64,000 bases of DNA from Asanoa siamensis (GTDB taxonomy: Bacteria; Actinomycetota; Actinomycetes; Mycobacteriales; Micromonosporaceae). Below are positions 44,894 through 54,400 of the stretch, one piece after another. The stretch lies in NCBI RefSeq assembly GCF_016862555.1, contig NZ_BONE01000003.1, positions 124,001 to 188,000 on the forward strand. Direction: 5' to 3'. Made by a program: the position numbers and the translations under genes. The notes beneath the pieces were generated by a model that was not told where the DNA came from, did no database searches, and worked only from the letters and a program-made list of their open reading frames with translations. The first letter of the stretch is position 1. Every line of letters starts with the position of its first letter.

Positions 44894-46948
44894 GAGACCT
44901 AACCGCAGCACTGTCCGACGGGGTCTTGGAACAGACGCGCTCGTCGTTCGAACAGTTACTGGCCGGCGCCCATCGTCGGCTTGCCGGACTCAGTCAGCAC
45001 TACTTGGGCTGCGGCCTCGGCGCGAGGGCGCGAGGGCGCGAAGCCGACACGGCTGCGGCGCTAGCCCGTCGTCGCGTGGCGCCGGCGACGCGTGGCCGCG
45101 GCCCCGAACCAGTGGAGGCCACCGAGCCTAGCGTCGGCGCCCCCTGGGCCGGGCGAGCCGCGGCGGCGGAGGCGAGGCTGCGGAGGCGCTTCGTCTATCG
45201 ACGCGACAAGGTAAACCGAGTTCGGCTGACGCCCACGGTGTGCCTCCACGTTGAGGCCTCTCCGACGCTGGCATTGGCCGGAGGCAAATGGATCGGCGAC
45301 CAATCGAGGGCGCCCATAGCGCCGTCGGCGCCACACCCCCCAGGACAACACGACGAGCCGGCGCGACCCGGCGATCCAGCGAGGAGCGATGGAAGCGCAG
45401 CGACTGCACGCCACCGGGTCTGGCGTTGTTCGCCCAAGCCGGCGTACGCCAAGCGCAGCACTCGCATTGCCAGCGGCACGCGCGCACGGCGCATCTGGGC
45501 CGCGCCGCAGCACCATCCCGCCCTTCTCGTGCGCTCGAGCGGCGACCACGTTAGAAGGGTGCAGCGCGGTCTCCGCTCGGCCGAGGCGTCGTGCCCGACG
45601 GGCCACTGTCCGGCTCGTCCCGGCGCGGTTCGACGTGTGGGGCGCGGTGGGCACGACGACGAGTCCTAGGCCGCGACGATCGATGAGCGATGGATCGATC
45701 CGGGATGGGCTTCGCTTCGTCTCGTCCGGTCATGACCCGTTAGGCCGGCAAGGCTGCGGCGGGATGCCGAACCTTCGGGATTACCTTGGGGCTCCAGATT
45801 GGCCGACGCTCGATGCTCGCGTGCGAGGTTGATCCTTGAGCGCATCGGCGAATGCATCGCTGGCGGAACGGGGGTCTGGTTCGTGCCTGTGCCGTGCCGG
45901 GGCGAATCTCGTGGATGTTGCGCTGGCGGCTGTCGTGGTCGTTTCCGTGGTCGACGGGGCCGTCTTGACAGTGATTCCCGACCGGTGGCTAGGCCGGATG
46001 TTCAAACTGCCCATGTGCTACGACCCGGTAGGGGTCGCTGCGCGACCTCGGCAATGGCACCGTCTCCGCAGCGTCTGTCGCCGGGCCCGGTGCTCGTGAC
46101 GACCGAGCTCGCGAGGGCCGAGTCTTGTCACCGGGCGCCTAACGCGTCGGGGTCCCGAGGCTCCTGGCGGAGGGCCTCGGCAGCAGGGGCGCGCCGTGCA
46201 TCCCGGGGGATGCCGTGTCCAGGGCGCTGCGGACGAGTCCCTGGCGACGGGCAAGAGTCGCGTCTTGACCGGAGCCGACGCCTGGCGATGGCCAGGCTTC
46301 CAGGGTTATGGCCCGAGCTCGGCGAGGAGTCCCTGGTTTGCGGGCTCGGCCGGTGCCGAAAGAGGCGCCGGACCGCGCGGAGGACGCTTGGCGCTTCGGA
46401 TCGGCACAGACGGGCTTGGCTATTGGCCGGCCGAAGCCACGGCCGGCGCAGCGGCCCGTTGGGCTGTACGCGGCGGAGAGGACGGGCTCGCGTGTCGGTT
46501 GGCATTCGAATTCGTAGTGTCGAGTTACGCCCTCAATTTGGGTGTGGCAGATGGAGCGGGGGCAGCCAGGTGCCGGGCGTCCGTCGACGTCGCGATGCCG
46601 CGGGATTGCCGGACCTCAGACTCGCGCTTGACCCCGACTCGGCACAGGCCCGACGCACGGCTCCAGGCACACTTGACCCGGACTTGGCGAAGGCCGGGAT
46701 ACCGGGCTCTCAGATTTGCCGGCGGCCCGGCGCGCTGGATTCGCTCGACTTGCGAGGCGCCCTGACTTGGCGGCGAGACGGACTGAGCGACGACCCAGTG
46801 ATTGCCGCACCGGACGTTCGTCGAGGGCGGCATTCGAATACGGCCGCAGCTTCGCCCGTCGGGCTGAGCCGGCTCGGCCTGCGGAGCGTTGCGCGCGAAC
46901 CTCGTCTTGCGGGAGGCGAGCAGGAAGACATCCCTTCGCCGAACCGAT

Positions 46949-46962
46949 GTTTCACGTGAAAC
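46949..46962. other. parS site
   Basis: Perfect GTTTCACGTGAAAC inside the gene-free region, flanked on the left by CGAT as is the site at 47489. Confidence 0.9.
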
Positions 46963-47333
46963 GACAATGCCGGTCGGCTCCCTGACCCGTGGCTGTGCGC
47001 GCCCGAGGCCCCTTCGCCTCTGCACCGCACATCCACGCCAGAGCCGCCGCGCTCGTCTCCGCGGACAACAGCCCTCGCCACCCAACCGTACGAGCGGGCC
47101 TCGAACACTGCCGCCCGAAACCCGGGGGCCTACCCAGGCCGTTCCACGACGAGGGCGGCGAGCCTAAGTACGGCACTGGCCGTTTGAGGTTGCCACTGAA
47201 GCGCTTTGATTGCGCGAGGCCGTCCGACCGTCTCCGCCACTCCAACCGCTGCGGTTCGCACCCAGGCGTCGCCGACTCGAAGCCAGCGTGCTCGTCCAGC
47301 TCCCCGCAGAGCCGATCTGACTCGCCGGGCATT

Positions 47334-47402
47334 CGCCGGCATGCCAAGACCCACAACTTCCGGGTGCGCATGCGCACCCGCGCCGGCCGCGCGATCCTCT
47401 CC
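47334..47402 (+). pseudogene. rpmH: Fragment of rpmH (L34) copied into the parS region
   Basis: These 69 bases match 59118-59186 of rpmH on the opposite strand with only four mismatches. They encode [23 protein letters not shown] against [23 protein letters not shown] in the true gene. The first ~12 residues of L34 (SKRTFQPNN) and the basic C-terminus are missing or unrecognisable, and no start codon with ribosome-binding site precedes it. All four differences change amino acids, as expected for a copy not under selection. Confidence 0.85.
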
Positions 47403-47488
47403 CCCCCCGAGCATGCGTCGGCGCCAGTGGCGCCGCAGTCGCTGGGCTGAACCTCCCGCCTCGCTATCGAGCCGGCTTCGAAGCCGAT

Positions 47489-47502
47489 GTTTCACGTGAA
47501 AC
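47489..47502. other. parS site
   Basis: Perfect GTTTCACGTGAAAC, 87 bases to the right of the rpmH fragment. Confidence 0.9.
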
Positions 47503-47875
47503 GAAGACGCCCTGACGACACGCCCAGTTTGCCAACAGCCCAGCACAAGCGCTCGGGCTGTGCGGGGACAGCTGCAGAAGCAGCCCTTGCCCAGGTAACA
47601 AGAGCAACGCGTTCAGAGCACACGAGCTCTTGCCAGAACGTCCGGTCTTCGCTCGACGCACGCTCCGATCGCCGCCAGCGCAGAGGCGACGCCTGAACCT
47701 GAAAGTGGTGGCGACGCCTTGGTGTAGCTATACGCCAATGCAGCCGTGTGGTTCGACGAGGTCGCCGAACATAGCGGGCTGGCGGCGCCCAACCGCAGGC
47801 GTCGGCCGTCATCCCGGCTGCACCGGGCCACGCATGCCCGAAGCGCCAAGGCTCAAAGCGGCCCGGGATGGGGCT

Positions 47876-47889
47876 GTTTCACGGGGAAC
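47876..47889. other. Degenerate parS
   Basis: GTTTCACGGGGAAC, two differences from the perfect site. The left half is intact and both changes fall in the right half. Confidence 0.45.
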
Positions 47890-48484
47890 CAACGGATCAC
47901 CCGTTTCGACCCGGTCTCGTAGTTCCACGACCGCCGTCGACGCTGGATCGACGAGGCTGCGGCCAATTGCCGAGCGGTCTACTCGAAGTTCGACCGCCAG
48001 GACTGCGCTGCTGTCGCTGTCTCGACGACCTGGCACCTTCGCCGCAGGCCGCTTCGGGCCGCTGGGCGGGGGATGAACGAAGCCGGCTACGACCGACGCG
48101 GGCACCGACCGTACCGACGCGCACCGGCGATGACCATGTACTTGCGAGGTCTCGCTTAGGCCGCCTTTCTGGGATCGCCGCGAGGGGCGGCACCGGTTAA
48201 GACGCCACGGCGGTCGCCGGTCAACCCGAGGACTGAGGACCAGGCGCTCTCGATGAGAGCCTTGGCACGGGAGCCCGCTGTGCGATGACATGACCAAGCA
48301 TCCCGCCGTCCGAGACCGGCGCTTCGCGGAACCAGATTCTCCGCCGGGCGCGGTGATCCCGAATAGCGTGGGCCAACACGGCTCCGCGAGCGACCGTGCC
48401 GCATTGCCGTTGCCCTTGTCGCAGCAACTCTCGCCTTCACAGAGGTCAGGCACGACCCGCCGCCACCGCAGGCCGGGGGATGGG

Positions 48485-48523
48485 GGGTTTCACGGGAAAC
48501 GTGAGACCGCACCGACACCGAAC
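48485..48523. repeat. 39-bp direct repeat, copy 1, with parS variant
   Basis: Contains GTTTCACGGGAAAC at 48487-48500 (one change from parS). The 39 bases match copy 2 (48679-48717) at 36 positions, 194 bases apart. Confidence 0.7.
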
Positions 48524-48678
48524 ACCCTCGAGCACTCCGGCACCGAGACGTACCTCATTGCCCGGTGAAACGGATCGACCAACGGCCACCGCCTCAAGCA
48601 CCCGCACCGCGCCGACCACCCTCGCTACAGCCACTCCCGCCATCAGAGAAGCCGAGCACCACCCACCAGCACGGCGGA

Positions 48679-48717
48679 GGGTTTCACGGGAAACGTGAGT
48701 CCACAACGACACCGAAC
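48679..48717. repeat. 39-bp direct repeat, copy 2, with parS variant
   Basis: Contains the same GTTTCACGGGAAAC variant at 48681-48694. Similarity to copy 1 extends about 25 bases past the parS core, so the two arose by duplication of a longer piece. Confidence 0.7.
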
Positions 48718-49074
48718 GACCTTGAAGGCAATGGCACGAGCACTGAGCATCTGCCGCTGGCTGCACACCGCCCGCGGCGGCCATCCGGCTCGTCCGGGCG
48801 GGCGTGTTCTAGGGCTGGCTTCGCCCGTCATCCCAGCACGGACCGGAGCCGTCATCACGGCCTCGGCCTCGCCGTCGGTCGACAGACACGCGGCCGCGGC
48901 ACGCGACGACCAACGGTTCACCACCTCAAGCGCACCGACCACGTCGCCCGGCCTTTGCCACGGCGACCGTCGCCGAAGAGAACCCACGACCGTCCACCAC
49001 CGCAGCAGCCCGAGGCACACCGCCACCCGCGAGCTGGTCCACACTGTCCCGGGAGGTCCGCCGCCGCCGACGAC

Positions 49075-49088
49075 GTTTCACGGGAAAC
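49075..49088. other. parS variant next to terminator
   Basis: A third GTTTCACGGGAAAC, here without the flanks of the 39-bp repeat, four bases from the hairpin that ends the HIT-like gene. Confidence 0.5.
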
Positions 49089-49092
49089 CAAA

Positions 49093-49124
49093 GAGCGCAC
49101 CAGGCCCGAGGGCCCGGTGCGCTC
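49093..49124 (-). terminator. Terminator of the HIT-like gene
   Basis: GAGCGCACC at 49093-49101 pairs with GGTGCGCTC at 49116-49124; the inner GGCC pairs with GGCC around CGAG after one mismatch. It is 17 bases past the stop at 49142. Confidence 0.75.
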
Positions 49125-49141
49125 CCGAGAAAGCTGAGAAC

Positions 49142-50101
49142 CTACGGCTTCACCGGCTGCGTAGAACCCGCAACGACCACAGGAGCCGGACCACCCTCCG
49201 ACGCCGGCGCCTTGATCACAGCGACCCCAGCCCCCGACCCCGCCTCCCGAGCACCAGCACCCGGCGCCTCAGGACGCTCGCCGCCCGCCGACTTCCCGCC
49301 ACCCGCGGGGCTCTCGACCGGCGCCACCCCGACCGCGACCGGAGCAGCTACCCCGACCGCCACCTCCGCATCGCCCGCGCCCGAGCTATCAGCCGCCGCC
49401 CCGTCAGAATCCGGCACCCCCTCCGGTGCCTCGGCGATAGCCACCGACAGCGGCTCCGCCCCCACCTCGGCCGCCGCGCTCACTGCGGCCGGCGTCGACT
49501 GCGGTGTCAGGCTCGACGGCGCCTGCCACTGGATGTGCGGCGGCTCCGCGAGCGGCGTGCCGCCGAACTCCGCGAGCCACGCCGCCACCAACGCCAGGTT
49601 CTCCCGCCACACCGACTCGGCGATCGGCGGCAGGATGTCGTCCCACAGCGACAGGAACGTGCCGCGGAGCTGAAGCTGCCCGTACGGCCGCGCCAGGAAC
49701 CACATGTGCAGGTGTGCCGAGCTGTCACCCCACCGGTTGACGTGCACCCGGGCCACCCCGTCAAGGGAGCGGACAGCGCGCTCGAGCCGGACCGTCATCA
49801 CGCCGAGTTCGGCGGCCAGGAGGTTGGGCAGGTCGCCCAGATCCAAGTGCGACCGGGCCTCGAGGATGAGCACCATCGGCAGGCCCGTCGGGCGTTCCAT
49901 CGCGCGGACGCGCCACCGTTCGCTCACCCAGATGTACGCGTCGTCCGGGGTGTTGCAGGCAACGCAGTCGGCCGCGTCCTCGCCCTTTCGCCGGGGTTCG
50001 GCGTCGACGGGGTCGGCGAGCTTCTTGACGCGCAGATCGCCCTCGAACGGGAACGAAGGCCACTTGGTGTATGCGGGGACCGAGTCGGCGGAGTGAGGCA
50101 C
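49142..50101 (-). CDS. HIT-superfamily-like protein with Ala/Pro-rich tail
   Basis: A 319-residue protein. Residues 1-190 contain a C46-x2-C49 pair (CVAC), EARSHLDLGDLP and the histidine-triad-like stretch VNRWGDSSAHLHMWFLARP (H130, H132), with the overall plan of GalT/HIT nucleotidyl hydrolases or transferases. The last ~125 residues are Ala/Gly/Glu/Pro-rich and probably disordered. It stands alone between the parS region and parB on the same strand. A nucleotide-sugar or dinucleotide substrate is plausible but not shown. Confidence 0.7.
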   Translation of the reverse strand: MPHSADSVPAYTKWPSFPFEGDLRVKKLADPVDAEPRRKGEDAADCVACNTPDDAYIWVSERWRVRAMERPTGLPMVLILEARSHLDLGDLPNLLAAELGVMTVRLERAVRSLDGVARVHVNRWGDSSAHLHMWFLARPYGQLQLRGTFLSLWDDILPPIAESVWRENLALVAAWLAEFGGTPLAEPPHIQWQAPSSLTPQSTPAAVSAAAEVGAEPLSVAIAEAPEGVPDSDGAAADSSGAGDAEVAVGVAAPVAVGVAPVESPAGGGKSAGGERPEAPGAGAREAGSGAGVAVIKAPASEGGPAPVVVAGSTQPVKP

Positions 50102-50176
50102 GAGGGTGACCCTATCGGAGGATGCGGGCCCTCGTCCTTCCCCATTTCGGGCGGTGGAGGGGTCCTCTCCACTTGT

Positions 50177-50242
50177 TCATCCACAGGCCAATAACGCCTC
50201 CGACACGGGATTTTGCTCTTTTGAAGGGGTGCCTGTGGACAA
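50177..50242. promoter_or_regulatory. DnaA boxes between parB and the HIT-like gene
   Basis: TCATCCACA at 50177-50185 and a perfect TGTGGACAA at 50234-50242 lie in the 237-base gap, the latter 36 bases from a perfect parS. They could titrate DnaA or be chance remnants. Confidence 0.45.
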
Positions 50243-50278
50243 CGCCTGTGTAAAACTTCGAGCCCCCGGTGGATCCGC

Positions 50279-50292
50279 GTTTCACGTGAAAC
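50279..50292. other. parS site abutting the parB terminator
   Basis: Perfect GTTTCACGTGAAAC whose last base is the first base of the parB terminator stem. Confidence 0.9.
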
Positions 50293-50322
50293 GGCCGCGA
50301 ACCCGAGAGGGGTTCGCGGCCG
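50292..50322 (-). terminator. Terminator of the parAB operon
   Basis: A perfect 13-base stem (50292-50304 with 50310-50322) around GAGAG, 16 bases past the parB stop at 50339. Confidence 0.85.
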
Positions 50323-50338
50323 TCGACGACAAACGGGC

Positions 50339-51445
50339 TCACTCCGCGGGCGGCTCCCCGTCCATCCCGATGATCCCCACGATCCGCTCCAGGTCGTCGA
50401 CCGTCGCGAACTCGATTGAGATCTTGCCCTTGTTCCGGCCGAGCTCCACCTTGACCCGCGTGTCGAAGCGGTCCGACAGCCGGTCAGCCAGATCCGTGAG
50501 CGCCGGCGCCACCGCCTTGACCCGCCGCTTCGCCGGAGTCTGCTTCGCCGGACCGTCAGCCAGCGCGAGCGTCACCAACTCCTCGGTCGCCCGTACCGAC
50601 AGACCCTCCGCCACGACCCGGTGTGCGAGCTCCTCCTGCGTCTGGGCGTCGTCCAGACCGAGCAGCGCACGCGCGTGCCCCGCCGACAACACACCAGCCG
50701 CGACCCGACGCTGTACGACCGCCGGCAGGTTGAGCAGCCGGATCGTGTTCGAGATCTGCGGCCGACTCCGCCCGATCCGCCGGGCCAGCTCCTCATGGGT
50801 GGCGCCGAACTCGTCGAGCAGCTGCTGGTACGCGGCCGCCTCTTCCAACGGGTTCAGATTGGCCCGGTGGATGTTCTCCAGGAGAGCGTCGCGCAGCATC
50901 GCATCGTCGCGCGTGTCACGGACGATCGCCGGGATGGTCGAACGCCCGACCGCCTGAGCCGCCCGCCAACGCCGCTCGCCCATGACGAGCTCATAGCGCC
51001 CGGGCTCCTCGGTCTCGCGTACCACGATCGGCTGCAGGAAGCCGACCTCCTGGATCGAGACCTTCAGCTCGTCGAGCGCCTCGTCGTCGAAAACCGACCG
51101 CGGCTGCCGCGCGTTGGGGACGATCGCGTCGACGGGCAACTCCGCGAAACGCGCGCCAGGAACCGGCGCCAGGTCCGGACCCGGATCACTCACCGGGGCC
51201 GGCGCGACCTCCGCGGCGGGCTCGGGCGCCACCTCCGCGGGTACGGGCGGAGGCGGCGGCGCAGGCGCCTCGGCCGGGGGAGCGGACACCTGCGCGGGCG
51301 CCGGCGGAGCACTGGCGACGGGCGGCGCCTCGACCTCGGTCTCGTCCGGCGGCGGAGCGACCGCCACAGACGACGCCGGTGCCGGAGCAGTGGGGATCAA
51401 CGCCCCCAGCCCGCGCCCGAGACCGCCCCTAGGACGGTTCTTCAT
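50339..51445 (-). CDS. parB: Chromosome partitioning protein ParB
   Basis: A 368-residue CTP-dependent DNA clamp that loads at parS. The N-terminal [11 protein letters not shown] is conserved; residues 20-95 are a Pro/Ala-rich linker. The CTP-binding core has NARQPR (111-116) and GERRWRA (156-162), followed by [52 protein letters not shown] with the helix-turn-helix, and a basic C-terminal dimerisation domain. The start overlaps the parA stop by 4 bases. Confidence 0.98.
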   Translation of the reverse strand: MKNRPRGGLGRGLGALIPTAPAPASSVAVAPPPDETEVEAPPVASAPPAPAQVSAPPAEAPAPPPPPVPAEVAPEPAAEVAPAPVSDPGPDLAPVPGARFAELPVDAIVPNARQPRSVFDDEALDELKVSIQEVGFLQPIVVRETEEPGRYELVMGERRWRAAQAVGRSTIPAIVRDTRDDAMLRDALLENIHRANLNPLEEAAAYQQLLDEFGATHEELARRIGRSRPQISNTIRLLNLPAVVQRRVAAGVLSAGHARALLGLDDAQTQEELAHRVVAEGLSVRATEELVTLALADGPAKQTPAKRRVKAVAPALTDLADRLSDRFDTRVKVELGRNKGKISIEFATVDDLERIVGIIGMDGEPPAE

Positions 51446-54400
51446 GCCTTGCCTCCCTTGACGCCACGCTCAGCGATCTCCTGGGCCGCCTCGAAGTAGC
51501 TGGTGGCGCCACGCGACCCTGGATCGTAGGTCATGACCGACTGGCCATAGCTAGGCGCCTCGGAGACCCGCACGTTGCGGGGAATGACCGCGCGCAGCAC
51601 CTTGTCGCCGAAGTGGTTGCGCACGTCCTGCTCCACGGCATCGGCCAAGCGGGTACGGCGGTCGTACATGGTCAGCAAGATCGTGGAGACGTCGAGCGTC
51701 GGGTTGAGGTGCTGGCGTACCAGATTGATGTTGTTGATCAGCTGGTTGAGCCCTTCCAGCGCGTAGTACTCGCACTGGATCGGGATCAGCACCTCCTGCG
51801 CGGCGACGAGCGCGTTGACCGTCAGCAGACCGAGCGACGGCGGGCAGTCGATGAAGACGTAGTCGAAGGTGGCCGGGTGCGCGGCGATGGCCCGGGACAG
51901 GCGGGACTCACGCGCGACGACGGAGACGAGTTCGATCTCCGCACCAGCAAGATCAATCGTTGCGGGTACGCACCACAGGTTCGGGATGCCCTCGACGGCC
52001 TGGGCGACGTCGGAGAGGGGCACGTTGTCGATCAGGCAGTCGTACACGTCCGGAATGCCGGCGTGATGGGGCACGTTCAGGCCGGTCGACGCGTTGCCCT
52101 GCGGGTCGAGGTCGACCACCAGGACGCGGTTGCCGTGCAGGGCCAGCGCGACGGCCAGGTTGACGGTCGTGGTGGTCTTGCCCACGCCGCCCTTCTGGTT
52201 AGCGACGCACATGATCCGGGTGTGGTCCGGACGCGGCATGGTGATGTCGCCGCTCGGATTCAGGATCTGCACGGCGCGTAGGGCCTCCATGGCCAACGGC
52301 GGGTCGTCCTCGTCACGTGTAGGGGTTTCACGTGAAACGTACGCGTCGGTCACCGCTTCCTCCGGGATCGCCTCGGGCGCCACGGTGGGCGTGGCAGGCC
52401 GAGGTGGTGCGGGCCGGGGCGGGGCGACGTCGACCCGATCCGAGCCGGGGGCTGGTTGCGGGCGTGGGGACGGAGCCGGGGGGCGCTCGGCCACATCGGG
52501 CCGACCCGGATATGCGACGCCGCCAGCGCTCTCCGGGCTAGAGAATGGTACGGCGAGGGGTACGCGGGGCGCTGTCCCGGGCTCGGCGGATGCGGTGTCT
52601 ACCGACTCGGACTGTCCACTCGCGACTCGCGGATGAGGCAGTCCGGAGTCAGGCGCCGGCACCCGCTTACCGACCGCCCAACCATCGGGCCCGGTTTCAC
52701 GTGAAACATGAGGCGCAGTCGCGCCGGGGTCGAGGTTGCCGTTGTCATGCACGGTGTCGTCCCTGTCCGCTCGGGGTGTATCGGCTTCGCCGCTCGAGGT
52801 GATCGCATCCGGCGGCGACATCGCTCCGGCCGGCCTAGCCGATGCAGTCCGCTTCTGGTCGGCCGGCGCAGGGGAGAGGCTTTCCGCCTCGCGTTCCGCA
52901 CTATTGCCGCGCGGCCAGCCTACGGCCGAACTCCGTTCAAGGCCACGGCTGTTCGGCTCGTCGGTGCTTTCGATACCCGAGTTTGGAGGGACAAACACCA
53001 GGAAGCCGTCAACGAGCCGCAGGTAGCCACCCCGCCGCGGCGTCGCCACCGGCGGCCAGCCGGTACCCCCAACCGGAACCCGACGGGAACCCGACACGGC
53101 CCCGCGGCGGTTGCCGGCCTTCGTACCCTCGTCCGCGACCCCATCGTCGGCGCTCTGCGTGGGTCGGGGCGCCTTGTTGCTGGGTCGCGGCGGCCGGACG
53201 CCAGCCTCGCCAGGACCCTCATTACCGCCCTTTTGCCGCATGTCAGGCGAACCCGACCGGCCACCGCGCTGTTGTCCCGGCGCTGACCGCGCCACACCGG
53301 GCCGGCGCGCCAGCTTCTCCTCTTGCTGACCGTCGTCAGTCCGTTCCACGTAGTTAGCCGCCTTACGACCGGCCCCGCCCGATGTGTGCCGACGGTCGGA
53401 CCCGCCCGGCTCACCGCCCCGCATAACCGAACCAGACACCGCAGAACCTCGACTCGAATCGCGCGACCCTCTGCCCTTACTTGATCCACCCAGCTCACCC
53501 ACGGCGGGCGCCGCGCCCTCCGCGGCACCTGCCCGCCGCTGCCGCGTTGCGCCCCGACCGCCATCCGCCCTGGCTTGCCGGCTCTGGTCCGGCGCCGGGA
53601 CCGCCCCTTCGCCCTGCTGCGGACCGGATCTGTCCCTACCGGCCTTGGTCGCGCTGGCCTTGGTCGCCCTACTGGCCTTGGTCGCCCTGTCGCTGGAACG
53701 AGACGTCGCCCGCGCATCGACATTGGGCACCAGGTCAGTTGCATCGCGGTCAGGCTGCCCGCCAGGAGGGGAGCCTGCCGCAGGACGTCGGGTGGTCGGG
53801 GTCGCGCCCGCACGCCGCGGGGAGCGCTCAACTCCGCTCGTGCCGGGTACCGCGCCGTCCGCCGCAACCGCGCCAAGGGGCGTGCCAACTCCCCTCGCGC
53901 GGGGTGCTCCGCCGTCCGCGGCGATCGCTCCGCGCGGGGTGCCAACTCCGGTCGCGCGGCGTGCCGCACCGTCCGCCGCAACCGCGCCACCCGGCGTACC
54001 AGCAGCCCTCGCACGGGCTGCCGCGCCATCGGCCACAACCGCGCCGCGCGGGGCGCCGACTCCGCCGGCACGGCGTGCCGCACCGTCCGCGGCAGCCCCA
54101 CCGGTTCGGGTGCCAACGGCAGCGGGCGCATCCGAGTCCGCGGGCCCGATCGCGTGGCGAGACGGCCGCTTTTGCGGCTTGTCGGTCACCAGCAACTGGT
54201 CGGCGTGATCCTGCTCCGGGGACCCGGACGTCGACCCCTCGACGTCTGCCGCGAAGCTGCGTCCCCGTCGACCACTGGTCCCGCGCTGGACCGGGGGAGC
54301 GTCGCCGCCTTGAGCGGTTGTGGGCGCCGGACGGGTTGCCGGCGCCGACGTGCCCTTCGTTTTCCCGCGCGCCGCCTGCTTGGCTACGCCCGCGGGCTCG

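Larger units (their letters stand above)
44370..49092. other. Gene-poor parS-rich region, about 4.7 kb
   Basis: Many overlapping open frames occur on both strands, as expected at high GC, but none has a recognisable domain, steady amino-acid composition or a convincing ribosome-binding site. What can be recognised are two perfect parS sites (46949, 47489), four degenerate ones (47876, 48487, 48681, 49075), one perfect 12-bp hairpin, a 39-bp direct repeat around two parS variants and a 69-bp copy of the rpmH core. It looks like an expanded centromere with sequence debris. Confidence 0.6.

Noticed and set aside
45799-46959. A 386-codon frame in the parS region
   Set aside because: It is rich in Arg, Cys and Trp, contains no motif, lacks a ribosome-binding site and ends in a parS site; probably chance at this GC content.
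47206-47499. A frame overlapping the rpmH fragment in another phase
   Set aside because: The match to L34 is in a different frame; this one encodes no recognisable product.
44370-49092. Possible tRNA or mobile element in the gene-free region
   Set aside because: I found no cloverleaf with a GTTCRA loop, no transposase-like frame and no terminal inverted repeats with target duplications.
48695-50194. A 499-codon plus-strand frame
   Set aside because: It runs antisense through the HIT-like gene and the terminators, with no protein-like features.
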